64,000 bases of DNA from Natronosporangium hydrolyticum (GTDB taxonomy: Bacteria > Actinomycetota > Actinomycetes > Mycobacteriales > Micromonosporaceae): NCBI RefSeq assembly GCF_016925615.1, contig NZ_CP070499.1, positions 1,736,001-1,800,000 on the forward strand, in the 5' to 3' direction. Below, piece by piece: positions 18,073 to 26,644 of this stretch. Within the stretch, counting starts at the first letter, position 1. Every line of letters starts with the position of its first letter. A model generated the notes under the pieces. The model ran no database searches, was not told where the DNA came from, and saw only the letters and a program-made list of their open reading frames with translations. Both the position numbers and the translations under genes were made by a program.

Positions 18073-19023
18073 GTGGAGATCGATCTGCTCGCGCACCCTG
18101 CCGACGGGACGCCTCCGCCGCTGACGCCCGCCGCCCTGCTCACCGAGGCCAAGCTGCTGAACTGGTTCACGGTGGTGCTGCTGGTGGCCGCGGCGGCGTA
18201 CCTGTACGGGGTGTGGCGGCTGCGGCATCGAGGTGACCCGTGGCCGATGCAACGGACGGTGGCCTTCCTCGGTCCGGGCCTGGGCGGCATCGCGGCAGCC
18301 ACCATCAGCGGGCTGGCGGCGTACGACACGTCGCTGGTCTCCGCGCACATGGTGCAGCACATGGTGCTGTCGATGGTGGCCCCGATCTTCCTGGCGTTGG
18401 GTGCGCCGGTGACCCTCGCGCTGCGGACGCTGCCCCGCCGCGCTCGACGGGTGTTGCTGACGGTGGTCCACTCGCGCCCGATCAAGGTGTTGTCGTTTCC
18501 GATGGTGGCGTTCGCGATCTTCGTCGCGAGCCCGTTCGTGCTCTACTTCACCGATCTCTACCGGCTGAGCCTGGAGAGTGTCCTGGTGCATGAACTCGTG
18601 CACCTTCACTTCTTGATCGCCGGGTGCCTGTTCTTCTGGCCGCTGATCGGGTTGGATCCGCTGCCCGGCCGGTGGCCGTACCCGGGGCGGGTCCTGTTGC
18701 TGCTGCTGATGGTGCCGTTCCACACTGTGCTGGGGCTGACCATCATGCAGAGCGAGCGGCTTCTCGGCGGCGACTGGTACCCGACGCTCGGGTTGTACTG
18801 GGCCGATCCGGCCGCTGACCAGCATCTCGCCGGTGGCATTCTGTGGGCGGGTGGCGAGATCATCACCGTCTCGGTGCTGGCGTTGATGGTGGTGCAGTGG
18901 ATCCGGGCCTCGGAGCGGGAGGCGCAGCGGATCGACCGGGAACTCGACCGGCAGGAGGCGGCGGCCGCAGCTCGAGGCGCCCCGCCGCCGGCTCCGGAGA
19001 CAGGCGCTAGGATGGCGCCGTGA
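18073..19023 (+). CDS. ctaG: Cytochrome c oxidase assembly protein, CtaG/Caa3 type
   Basis: A 316-residue multi-pass membrane protein of the caa3_CtaG family, implicated in copper delivery or assembly of cytochrome oxidase. About seven hydrophobic segments are seen and conserved His-rich helices are present ([37 protein letters not shown]). The start is GTG at 18073. It is divergent from ctaE, with 86 bp between, consistent with a respiratory role. The C-terminal tail is charged and Ala-rich. Confidence 0.88.
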   Translation: MEIDLLAHPADGTPPPLTPAALLTEAKLLNWFTVVLLVAAAAYLYGVWRLRHRGDPWPMQRTVAFLGPGLGGIAAATISGLAAYDTSLVSAHMVQHMVLSMVAPIFLALGAPVTLALRTLPRRARRVLLTVVHSRPIKVLSFPMVAFAIFVASPFVLYFTDLYRLSLESVLVHELVHLHFLIAGCLFFWPLIGLDPLPGRWPYPGRVLLLLLMVPFHTVLGLTIMQSERLLGGDWYPTLGLYWADPAADQHLAGGILWAGGEIITVSVLALMVVQWIRASEREAQRIDRELDRQEAAAAARGAPPPAPETGARMAP

Positions 19024-19024
19024 G

Positions 19025-19146
19025 CGCGAGGAGTGAGCGAAGCGAGCCCCGCAGTCGCGAACCAGGTAACGCCAGTGGCGCGAGGAGTGAGCGAAGCGAG
19101 CCCCGCAGTCGCGAACCAGGTGACACCGGTAACGCGAGGAGTGAGC
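19025..19146. repeat. Tandem 54-bp-period repeat carrying a ribosome binding site
   Basis: Two 43-bp copies (19025-19067 and 19079-19121, CGCGAGGAGTGAGCGAAGCG...) and a third, 14-bp partial copy (19133-19146) recur at an exact 54-bp spacing. They start directly after the ctaG stop. The partial third copy supplies the GAGGAG that serves the GTG start of the next gene at 19148. Confidence 0.85.
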
Positions 19147-19147
19147 T

Positions 19148-19552
19148 GTGACTGCTACCCAGACGGTGCTGCTCTACAGCGACCGGCCGGAGATCCGTGA
19201 GCGGATGCGGTTGTCGGTCGGGAGCCGGCCGGCCCCGGACCTGCAGTTGCAGTTCGTTGAGGCCAGTAACTATGTAGAGTGCGTGTCGCTGGTCGAGACG
19301 TACGAGGTTGATCTGCTCCTGCTCGACGGGGAGGCGCAGCCGGCCGGGGGGATGGCGATCGCCCGCCAGTTGCGTGATGAGCTGGACGACTGCCCGCTGA
19401 TCTGTGTCGTGATCGCTCGCGCCGCCGACCGGTGGCTCGCGGCGTACAGCCAGGCCGACGCCACCCTGGTGCATCCGCTTGATCCGGTCACCACCGGGCA
19501 GACCATCGCCGCCTTGCTGCAGCGCGCCACCCAGACCGCGCCGACCCGCTAG
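19148..19552 (+). CDS. Receiver-like (pseudo-receiver) protein
   Basis: A 134-residue single-domain protein resembling a response-regulator receiver. The beta-3 Asp is present in VDLLLLDGEA, but the N-terminal acidic pair is reduced to SD (LLYSDRPEIR) and the conserved Lys before Pro is replaced by His (TLVHPLD). With that Lys missing, normal phosphorylation signalling is unlikely. Similar proteins sit next to trpD in Streptomyces relatives. No kinase or output domain is attached. Start is GTG with GAGGAG upstream, drawn from the preceding repeat. Confidence 0.75.
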   Translation: MTATQTVLLYSDRPEIRERMRLSVGSRPAPDLQLQFVEASNYVECVSLVETYEVDLLLLDGEAQPAGGMAIARQLRDELDDCPLICVVIARAADRWLAAYSQADATLVHPLDPVTTGQTIAALLQRATQTAPTR

Positions 19553-19591
19553 GCCTTTCTTCCTCCCAGCTTCGAGATCGCGGAGGCCGCC

Positions 19592-20641
19592 ATGGTCGAC
19601 CGGACCTGGCCCGATCTGCTCGCCGCGCTGCTGCGCGGCGACGAACTGTCTACCGGGGACACCGCCTGGGCGATGGGCGAGATCATGTCGGGCGCCGCTA
19701 CCGGTGCGCAGATCGCGGGTTTCGTCACCGCGCTGCGCGCCAAGCGGGAGACGCCCGCGGAGATCGCCGGCCTGGTGGAGGCGATGCTCACGCACGCGGT
19801 TCGGGTGGAGCTGCCGGAGCAGCTGCGCGCCCGGGCGGTCGACGTGGTGGGCACCGGCGGCGACCGGGCGCATACGGTGAACATCTCTACTATGGCCGCG
19901 TTGGTGGTGGCGGCGGCCGGGGTGCCGGTGGTGAAGCACGGCAACCGGGCTGCTTCGTCGTCGTGTGGCGCCGCCGATCTGTTGGAGGCGTTGGGGTTGC
20001 CGCTCGACCTCGGCCCCGAGCAGGTGGCCAGGTGTGTCACCGAGGCTGGCATCGGTTTCTGCTTCGCACCCCGGTTCCATCCTGGCATGCGTCATGCTGG
20101 CGGGCCGCGCCGGGAGCTCGGGGTGCCTACCGCGTTTAATGTGCTCGGTCCGTTGACGAATCCGGCGCAGCCACGGGCGTGCGCGATCGGGTGCGCCGAC
20201 GCCCGGATGGCGCCGGTGATGGCCCAGGTCTTCGCCGACCGGGGGCAGACCGCGTTGGTGATGCGCGGCGAGGACGGGCTGGATGAGCTTTCGACCGCCG
20301 GCCCGACGCGGGTGTGGGTCGCCGCCGGCGGGGTGGTGCAGGCGACCGTGGTGGACGCGGCCGACCTGGGGTTGGCCCGGTGCGGCGATGGCGATCTGCG
20401 GGGTGGTGACCCCGCTTACAACGCCGACGTGACCCGCCGGCTGCTCGCGGGGGAGCCGGGACCGGTGCGGGACGCGGTGTTGATCAACGCGGGGGCCGCG
20501 GTCGCGGTGGCCGAGGGCGCGGACCTGACCGGCGACCTGACGAAGGCGCTACGGGCGGGTCTGGAGCGGGCCACCGAGGCGCTCGATTCGGGCGCCGCCG
20601 CCGAGGTGCTGGCGCGCTGGCTCGCCGTCGCCACCGCCTAG
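19592..20641 (+). CDS. trpD: Anthranilate phosphoribosyltransferase
   Basis: Second step of tryptophan synthesis, joining anthranilate to PRPP. The PRPP-binding GTGGD motif ([16 protein letters not shown]), [12 protein letters not shown] and the metal-binding DGLDE region ([10 protein letters not shown]) are all present, and 349 residues is the usual length. GGAGG lies 5 bases before the ATG. As in Mycobacterium, trpD stands next to the respiratory operon rather than in a trp cluster. It follows the receiver-like gene by 39 bp and may be co-transcribed. Confidence 0.96.
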   Translation: MVDRTWPDLLAALLRGDELSTGDTAWAMGEIMSGAATGAQIAGFVTALRAKRETPAEIAGLVEAMLTHAVRVELPEQLRARAVDVVGTGGDRAHTVNISTMAALVVAAAGVPVVKHGNRAASSSCGAADLLEALGLPLDLGPEQVARCVTEAGIGFCFAPRFHPGMRHAGGPRRELGVPTAFNVLGPLTNPAQPRACAIGCADARMAPVMAQVFADRGQTALVMRGEDGLDELSTAGPTRVWVAAGGVVQATVVDAADLGLARCGDGDLRGGDPAYNADVTRRLLAGEPGPVRDAVLINAGAAVAVAEGADLTGDLTKALRAGLERATEALDSGAAAEVLARWLAVATA

Positions 20642-20663
20642 CCGGCACGGCGCGGGTAGCCCG

Positions 20664-21506
20664 CTAGGGCAGCTGCGCGACGAACCTGGCCACCTCGGTG
20701 GCGACCGGTTCGGGTTTGCGGGCCCAGCTGAAGTGATCCGCTGGACCGGTCAGGTGGACCCGTTCTACCGGGGCGGCTGGCAGCTGTTTGAGCAGGTGGT
20801 CCATTGCGAACGCGGGTACGTAGGTGTCGCGTTCTAGGCTGACCGCGAGCACCGGCAGTTGCAGCTTCGGCAGGCCGCTGGCGTGGTCGATGCCGGCGAG
20901 TTCCGGGAATCGGCCGACCCGGGCGGTGTGGGCCCAGTCGCGCATCACCCCGCGGGCTTGGCGACCGCCGAATCCCCAACCGGGCCACACCCGCAGCAGC
21001 GTGCTGGTGGCGTGGATGCCCTGGGTGAACCCGAGCAGCCCGAGTCGCCACCACGGGTAGAGCCGCCAGTACGGCAGGCCGGAGCCGACTAGCGCCAGTC
21101 CGGCTACTTCGTCGGCGGCGCCGGCGGTGTGGGCGGCCGCCAGGTGGAGCACCGCGGCCTGGCCGCCGAGTGAGTGCCCGAGCAGCACCAGCGGCCGGTT
21201 TGGTTGCTCGGTCGCTACCGTCGCGCGTACCTGGGCGACGTCGTCGACCAACTCGGCGTACCCGTAGCTGGAGCGCCGGGACGCCCGGGGGGTGCTGGCG
21301 CCGGTGCCCCGGTGGTCGGCGACCACCACCGCCAGCCCGGCGGTCTGCAGCATGGTGGCGAAGGGCCGGTAGAAACCGGCCGGAACTCCCATCGCGGGCA
21401 GGATCAGCACGATCGGCGCTTGCGGGTCGGCTGGTGGCGGGTACCACTGCAGCCCGAGCCATTCGCTACCTCGGGCGATCCACCGTTGTTCATATGCGAC
21501 GGTCAT
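20664..21506 (-). CDS. Alpha/beta-fold hydrolase
   Basis: A 280-residue hydrolase with the nucleophile elbow GHSLGGQ, an oxyanion-region PAMGV near the N-terminus, and candidate catalytic Asp/His in ERDTYVPA and GPADHFSW. Substrate is unknown; the N-terminal part resembles short-chain ester hydrolases of the YheT/lysophospholipase type. It converges on trpD with only 22 bp between stops, and is divergent from the S9 peptidase gene. Confidence 0.82.
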   Translation of the reverse strand: MTVAYEQRWIARGSEWLGLQWYPPPADPQAPIVLILPAMGVPAGFYRPFATMLQTAGLAVVVADHRGTGASTPRASRRSSYGYAELVDDVAQVRATVATEQPNRPLVLLGHSLGGQAAVLHLAAAHTAGAADEVAGLALVGSGLPYWRLYPWWRLGLLGFTQGIHATSTLLRVWPGWGFGGRQARGVMRDWAHTARVGRFPELAGIDHASGLPKLQLPVLAVSLERDTYVPAFAMDHLLKQLPAAPVERVHLTGPADHFSWARKPEPVATEVARFVAQLP

Positions 21507-21569
21507 CCGAGTATCGTAGCTACCGGCAGGTAACCCTTGCGGCGGCGCACCACCGGTAGAGTGCCGAAC

Positions 21570-23489
21570 ATGAAACCCTCGGACATCTCCGCGCTGCGGG
21601 CGCCCGGCAGACCCACGCTGAGCCCCGACGGCCGATTCGCCGCCGTCGCCGTCCGGTATCCGGATCTGGACGCCGACGAGTACGTCTCCTACCTATGGCT
21701 GGTGCCGACCGATGGTTCCGCCCCGGCCCGTCAGCTCACCTACGGGGGCCGGGACACGGAGCCGGTCTGGTCGCCGGATGGCCGATGGTTGGCGTACCTG
21801 CGCGCCGAGCGGGATCAGGCCGGCCCGGCGGGGAAGCCGCAGCTGTGGCTGTTGCCGGTCGACGGCGGTGAGCCGCGACGGGTCACCGAGCACCCGCTGG
21901 GGGTGAGCGGGCCGGTCTGGAGCCCGGACAGCACCCGACTCGCCTACTCTGCCCGGGTTCCCGAGCCCGGCCGGTACGGCACCGATGAGCAGGTGTCGCC
22001 GGCGGCCGAGCCGCCCCGGCGGATCACCACGCTGCGGTACCGCATGGATGACCTCGGGTTCCTCACCGACCGGCGCAACCACGTGTTTGTGGTTGAGGTC
22101 ACCGGCGGGCCGCCGGTGCAGGTTACCGACGGTGACGCCGACCACACCGGAGCGGACTGGAGCCCCACCGGCGAGCTGCTGACCTTCGCCGCCGCCCGGC
22201 ACGAGACCGCCGGCGACGATCTCCGGTCGGATATCTGGGTCTGCCGACCGGACGGCACCGAGTTGCGCGGGTTGACCGACGGCGGCTTCGCGGCCGGTAG
22301 TCCGCGGTTCGGCCCGGACGGTGAGAGCGTCTACTTCACCGCGGTCCCGGAGCCGGAGCGATCAGTGGTCTCGCGCCACGTCGGCCTGTGGGCGGTGCCG
22401 GTCGCTGGCGACCAGGCCCCGCGGCAGCTCAGCGATCAGGAGTGGCACAACCTGGCCCGGCCAGCCGGCATGATCACCACTACCCCGGAGGGGGTGCTCT
22501 TCACCGAGGAGCACCGTGGGGCGATCCGGCTGCTGCGCTTCGGGTTTCAGGGCGGTGAACCGGCAGTGCTGGTCGACGGCGAGCGGCAGGTGATCGGGGT
22601 GGCGCACGCGGCGGGGACCACGGTGGTGAGCGTCACCGAGCCGGCGAATCCGGGGGAGCTGGCGGTGGTGCAGGGCGGCGCGTTGAAGACGTTGACGGCG
22701 TTCAATGAGGACGGTGCGGTCCCGGTGCGGCCGATGGTGGAGCTCAACGCCGCGGCACCGGATGGCTATCCTGTGCACGGCTGGGTGCTGCGACCCGACG
22801 GCGCGGGCCCGCATCCGGTGCTGCTGCTGATCCACGGTGGGCCGTTCTTCCAGTACGGGTGGCAGCTGTTCGATGAAGCCCAGGTGTATGCGAACGCCGG
22901 GTACGCGGTGGTGATGGGTAATCCGCGGGGTTCTGCCGGCTACGGCGAGGCGCACGGGCAGGCGGTGCTGGGCAACGTGGGGGAGGTGTCGGCGACCGAT
23001 CTGCTGGCGTTGCTCGACGCCGCGCTCGCCGAGGACGACTCGCTCGACCCGGGTCGGGTCGGGGTGATGGGGGGCTCCCACGGTGGTTTCATGACCACCT
23101 GGTTGGCGGCGCGCCACGGCGACCGGTTCCGGGCGGCGATCAGCGAGCGGGCGGTGAACGCGATCGACAGCTTCACCGGCTCGTCAGATATCGGCTGGTT
23201 CTTCGCTGATTCGCTCTACGGGCCGGAGTTGGCGCAGCAGCAGGCGCAGAGTCCGCTGACCTACGCCGACCAGATCGACCTGCCGATGTTGATCATCCAT
23301 TCGGAACAGGACTGGCGCTGCCCGATCGAGCAGGCTCAGCGGCTCTATGTGGCGTTGAAGCGTCGCGGGGTGCCGGTGGAGATGTTGCTCTTCCCAGGCG
23401 AGGGTCATGAGATGTCCCGGACCGGCCGGCCGAAGCACCGGCTCGCCCGGTTCGAGGCGATCCTCGATTGGTGGGGCCGCCACTTGTAG
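21570..23489 (+). CDS. S9-family serine peptidase (acylaminoacyl/prolyl oligopeptidase type)
   Basis: A 639-residue cytosolic oligopeptidase. The N-terminal two thirds show beta-propeller (WD40-like/TolB-like) blades with repeated WSPDG and WSPDS phrases. The C-terminal hydrolase domain has the nucleophile in GGSHGGFM, the Asp in SEQDWRCP and the His in GEGHEM. The frame is open 11 codons upstream, but MKPSDISALRAPG is where similarity to the family should begin; a GTG three codons earlier is possible. No signal peptide is seen. Confidence 0.9.
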   Translation: MKPSDISALRAPGRPTLSPDGRFAAVAVRYPDLDADEYVSYLWLVPTDGSAPARQLTYGGRDTEPVWSPDGRWLAYLRAERDQAGPAGKPQLWLLPVDGGEPRRVTEHPLGVSGPVWSPDSTRLAYSARVPEPGRYGTDEQVSPAAEPPRRITTLRYRMDDLGFLTDRRNHVFVVEVTGGPPVQVTDGDADHTGADWSPTGELLTFAAARHETAGDDLRSDIWVCRPDGTELRGLTDGGFAAGSPRFGPDGESVYFTAVPEPERSVVSRHVGLWAVPVAGDQAPRQLSDQEWHNLARPAGMITTTPEGVLFTEEHRGAIRLLRFGFQGGEPAVLVDGERQVIGVAHAAGTTVVSVTEPANPGELAVVQGGALKTLTAFNEDGAVPVRPMVELNAAAPDGYPVHGWVLRPDGAGPHPVLLLIHGGPFFQYGWQLFDEAQVYANAGYAVVMGNPRGSAGYGEAHGQAVLGNVGEVSATDLLALLDAALAEDDSLDPGRVGVMGGSHGGFMTTWLAARHGDRFRAAISERAVNAIDSFTGSSDIGWFFADSLYGPELAQQQAQSPLTYADQIDLPMLIIHSEQDWRCPIEQAQRLYVALKRRGVPVEMLLFPGEGHEMSRTGRPKHRLARFEAILDWWGRHL

Positions 23490-23506
23490 CGGCTTGTGGC
23501 GTCGAA

Positions 23507-23567
23507 GATCAAGTGCCCTGGAGCTGTAGGACACGCAGCGTGTCGTCCAGCTCCAGGGCACTTGATC
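23507..23567. terminator. Long hairpin between convergent genes
   Basis: Arms of 29 bases with two mismatches (outer 19 bp perfect, 23507-23525 with 23549-23567) enclose a CAG loop. It separates the rightward peptidase gene and the leftward nucleotidyltransferase gene and can terminate both. Architecture matches the 58215 hairpin (CAG loop closed by CG pairs). Confidence 0.75.
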
Positions 23568-23577
23568 ATGGCAGGGG

Positions 23578-24414
23578 CTACCCGGTGCCGACGGTGAGGT
23601 CGGGTCCGGCGCGGACGGCGTCGATCAGGTGCTCCGCTGGGCCGACAAAGCCACCCGGCCAGACCACCGACCGGGTCAACCGGCCGAAGACCTTCGCGCT
23701 GGCGCCGATCACCGAGTCGTGGCACTCGCCGGTGATCACGGCCCCGGGCGCGATCAGGTTGCCGCGCGTGTCCCGCCGGGGATCGGTCGCGGCGGCGTGG
23801 CGGTTGGCGGCGAGGTAGTCCGCCGGGGTGCCGGTGTCTTGGAAGTAGCCCGGGTATTCGATGACCTCCAGCGCACCCGCGGCCTCGGCCGGCCGCCATA
23901 CCGTGTGGACCAGTTCGGCGCGGGTGGTCGGGAGTCGGGCGACCCAGCTGGCCGGCAGCAGCGAGAAGCCGGCGAACTGGTGTCGCCCGAAGGCGTCCGC
24001 GCCCGGCGCGGCGGGCACCCCCAGCAGCCGCACCGTCTGCCCGTCCCAGCCGGCGATTAGCGGGTCCAGCCCGACGCCGGCGAGGTACGCGTCGGTGTTG
24101 CCGACCAGCACCGCCCGGCCGTCGGTCCACTCGCGCAGCTTCGCCACGGCGCCGGAGGTGCCGAGCGGGGGCGGGTCCTCGGGGGAGAGGTGGGCCCGGC
24201 CGGCGAGATATCGCGCTACCTGGTCACCGAGCCAGCAGGTGTTGACCGCGACCGTGGTCGGGCCGCGTAGGCCCAGCTTCTCGACCAGGTTGAGGCTGCG
24301 CCCGAGGATCGGTTGGTTGCCGACCGGGCACAACGGCTTGGGCAGTTGGTCGGTGAGCGGCCGGAGCCGGGTGCCGTAGCCGGCGGCGAGCAGGATGGCG
24401 CAGAGCTCGGTCAT
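23578..24414 (-). CDS. Sugar-phosphate nucleotidyltransferase (NTP transferase)
   Basis: A 278-residue enzyme expected to join a sugar 1-phosphate to an NTP. The N-terminus has the signature LAAGYGTRLRPLTDQ with PKPL, and GNTDAYL provides the metal-binding Asp. The last 60 residues (GNLIAPGAVITGECHDSVIG) look like a short left-handed beta-helix. The ATG at 24414 overlaps the Nudix gene's TGA as ATGA; the longer reading frame upstream is only the shadow of that gene. GDP-mannose or glucose pyrophosphorylase activity is plausible given a GT4 gene 2 kb away, but substrate is inference. Confidence 0.87.
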   Translation of the reverse strand: MTELCAILLAAGYGTRLRPLTDQLPKPLCPVGNQPILGRSLNLVEKLGLRGPTTVAVNTCWLGDQVARYLAGRAHLSPEDPPPLGTSGAVAKLREWTDGRAVLVGNTDAYLAGVGLDPLIAGWDGQTVRLLGVPAAPGADAFGRHQFAGFSLLPASWVARLPTTRAELVHTVWRPAEAAGALEVIEYPGYFQDTGTPADYLAANRHAAATDPRRDTRGNLIAPGAVITGECHDSVIGASAKVFGRLTRSVVWPGGFVGPAEHLIDAVRAGPDLTVGTG

Positions 24415-25013
24415 GCCGGGCCGGGCTGGTCGGGCTGGCCGCTGGTGGGCTGCGGGTCGAGCGGGGTGTGTGGGGAGCTGATGCCGTAGTGGGCGAGCAG
24501 TCGTGCGGTCGCCCGGGACAGCGGCGGCAGGTCGGCGAGCGGGTGCCAGGCGGCGTCGTGGACCTCGGCGCCGTCGACTCGCAGCGTCGTCTCGGTCGCC
24601 GGGGCCTGTGCTTCGAAGACCACGTCGACCCACCTGCCGTGGTGGTGGATGACCGCGTTGGGGGTGGCCGGGGTGAGCTGCCCGGTGGTGAGTTCGACGC
24701 CGGTCTCCTCCGCGAGCTCGCGGGCTGCGCCGTCGATCGGGCGTTCGCCTCGATCCAGCAGTCCGGCGGGCAGACTCCAGCCCCGATTGCCGGGCTGCCG
24801 CAGCAGCAAGAGTTGGCCGGTCCGGTCGCCGGCCTGGTCGATGTCGTAGAGGAGCACCACCGCGCCCACCGTGTAGGTCGGGGCGACGCGTCGGACCAGC
24901 CATCGGCGCAGGCCGCGGGGTAGTCGGTAGAAGACTGGGTACGCCACGGCGGCGGCGCGATTACGGATGGTGGCCAGCGGGCCCGTCGGGCGCATCCGGT
25001 CAGCGTAGGCCAA
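24411..25013 (-). CDS. Nudix hydrolase
   Basis: A 200-residue protein with a complete Nudix box: G, five residues, E, seven residues, REL.EE.GV (GLLDRGERP then AARELAEETGVE). It should hydrolyse a nucleoside diphosphate linked to another moiety. The N-terminus has about 45 basic residues before the domain and the C-terminal tail is Pro-rich. A Met six codons in is an alternative start. It overlaps the nucleotidyltransferase gene, so the two products are made together; a role in sugar-nucleotide quality control is a reasonable guess. Confidence 0.88.
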   Translation of the reverse strand: MAYADRMRPTGPLATIRNRAAAVAYPVFYRLPRGLRRWLVRRVAPTYTVGAVVLLYDIDQAGDRTGQLLLLRQPGNRGWSLPAGLLDRGERPIDGAARELAEETGVELTTGQLTPATPNAVIHHHGRWVDVVFEAQAPATETTLRVDGAEVHDAAWHPLADLPPLSRATARLLAHYGISSPHTPLDPQPTSGQPDQPGPA

Positions 25014-25102
25014 TTGCCCGGGGTGGCCGGGGGACGGGCGGTGGGTGAGATCGGCCGTTGATCGGGCGGGTCACCGCGCCTGATTAATGGGAGACTTGAG
25101 AC

Positions 25103-26563
25103 ATGTCCGCACAGCCGCCGGTCGGCGAGTCCGGCTCCGGAGTGGGGAACGCCGATGAGTCGGCGGTCTCCGGCGGCGGGCTGCCCGGCGTGAGCGGCAA
25201 ATCCGACATAAGCCCTGATAATCATGATAGCCCCCTGAGTCGGGATGAGGCGGTTGATTCTCCCGAGCCGATGCTGCCGGAGCCGGTCCGGACCCGGGTG
25301 GTGACGCTGGTCGCGGCGGCGATGAGCGAGGTGCCGGTCGACGAGCTGCCGCCGCCGCTGCGGAAGGTGGCCAAGTTCGCTCCCCACCGCCGAGCCCGGC
25401 TCGGTGGCGCAATGATCGCGGCGCAACTGACTACCGATGTCCTCTTCCGGCAGCGGGTCGCCGCGCAGGCCGGTTCGGAGGCGGGGGAGTTGGGGACGGC
25501 TGTCGCCCAGGGCAGTAGCCCAGCGGCGGCGGACCCGGTCGAGGTGGCAGCGTTGGCATATCTGCTGCGCCCCGCCGGCTGGCGGGAGCTGATCGAGGCG
25601 GCAGAACGAGCGCTCAGCGCGGAGGCCGACCGGCTCGCCGTCGCAGACCAGGTGCATCAGGCAGAGGCCCGGGCCGCACAGGCCGAGCACGACCGCACTG
25701 TGGCCCGGGTAGAGGTCGACAAGCTGCGCGCCGAGCTCACCCGGGTCCGCGACGAACTCGGCGCTATCCGGGAGCAGCACCGGGCAACCTTGCGGGAGCT
25801 GCGCGACACCCAGGCCAGTGAACGCCGGGCGCAGCAGCTGTACGCGACGGAGAAGGGCCGGGCCAACCGGGCCACCGCCGACCACGAGGCGGAACTGCGC
25901 CGGCTCCGGGCCAAGCTGGCCGAGACCGAGCAGGCGGTGGGTCAGGCGCGGAGCACCGCCCGGGAGGCCCGCAGCTACGACGAGGCCAGGTTGTGGCTGT
26001 TGTTGGAGACGATCGGTCAGGCGGCGGTCGGCCTGCGGCGGGAGTTGGCGCTCGACCCGGCCGAGGTGCTTCCGGGTGACGTGGTCGCTGACCAGTACGC
26101 GCAGCGACCCGAGCAGGCTGCCCGGCAGCCGGCCCGGGCGATGGCTGAGGACGACCCGGCGCGGCTCGACCAGCTGCTGGCGTTGCCGCGGGTGCATCTG
26201 GTGGTGGACGGCTACAACGTCACCAAGCGGGGCTACGGTGAGCTGGATCTGGAGCAGCAACGGCAACGGTTGGCGCGCGGTCTGTCCGGCCTTGCGGCGC
26301 AGACCGGCGCGGAGGTCACCGTCGCCTTCGACGGGTCGGACCGGTTGCCGAGCCTGCCGACGCCGCCGCGGGGGGTGCGGGTGCTCTTCTCCAGCAAAGG
26401 GGAGACCGCCGACGAGCTGATCCGCCGGCTGGTCCGGGCCGAACCGAACGGCCGGCCGGTGGTGGTGGTCTCCTCCGACCGGGAGGTCGCCGATGGGGTG
26501 CGCCGGGCCGGCGCGTACCCGCTGCCGGCCGACGCGCTGCTGCGGCGGCTCGCCAGCCGCTGA
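25103..26563 (+). CDS. NYN-domain protein with long coiled coil (putative ribonuclease)
   Basis: A 486-residue protein: a helical N-terminal region, a coiled coil at about residues 170-310 rich in Glu, Arg and Ala, and a C-terminal NYN (YacP-like PIN-fold) domain from about 365. Acidic residues expected at the active site appear in LVVDGYNVTKRG, VAFDGSD and VVSSDREVADG. Members are thought to act as RNA endonucleases. It is divergent from the Nudix gene and precedes the GT4 gene by 81 bp. This family sits at the same place in other actinobacteria. Confidence 0.85.
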   Translation: MSAQPPVGESGSGVGNADESAVSGGGLPGVSGKSDISPDNHDSPLSRDEAVDSPEPMLPEPVRTRVVTLVAAAMSEVPVDELPPPLRKVAKFAPHRRARLGGAMIAAQLTTDVLFRQRVAAQAGSEAGELGTAVAQGSSPAAADPVEVAALAYLLRPAGWRELIEAAERALSAEADRLAVADQVHQAEARAAQAEHDRTVARVEVDKLRAELTRVRDELGAIREQHRATLRELRDTQASERRAQQLYATEKGRANRATADHEAELRRLRAKLAETEQAVGQARSTAREARSYDEARLWLLLETIGQAAVGLRRELALDPAEVLPGDVVADQYAQRPEQAARQPARAMAEDDPARLDQLLALPRVHLVVDGYNVTKRGYGELDLEQQRQRLARGLSGLAAQTGAEVTVAFDGSDRLPSLPTPPRGVRVLFSSKGETADELIRRLVRAEPNGRPVVVVSSDREVADGVRRAGAYPLPADALLRRLASR

Positions 26564-26644
26564 GCCGGTGGTCGGCTATCCTCGCCCGGTCGCCGAGCTG
26601 CCTCATCGGCGACTCCGGGAGCGCGGCGACAGGCGGAGGGCTGG

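Noticed and set aside
24224-26266. 680-codon leftward frame across the Nudix and NYN genes
   Set aside because: Crosses the well-supported NYN gene on the opposite strand and includes frameshifted Nudix translation; not a gene.
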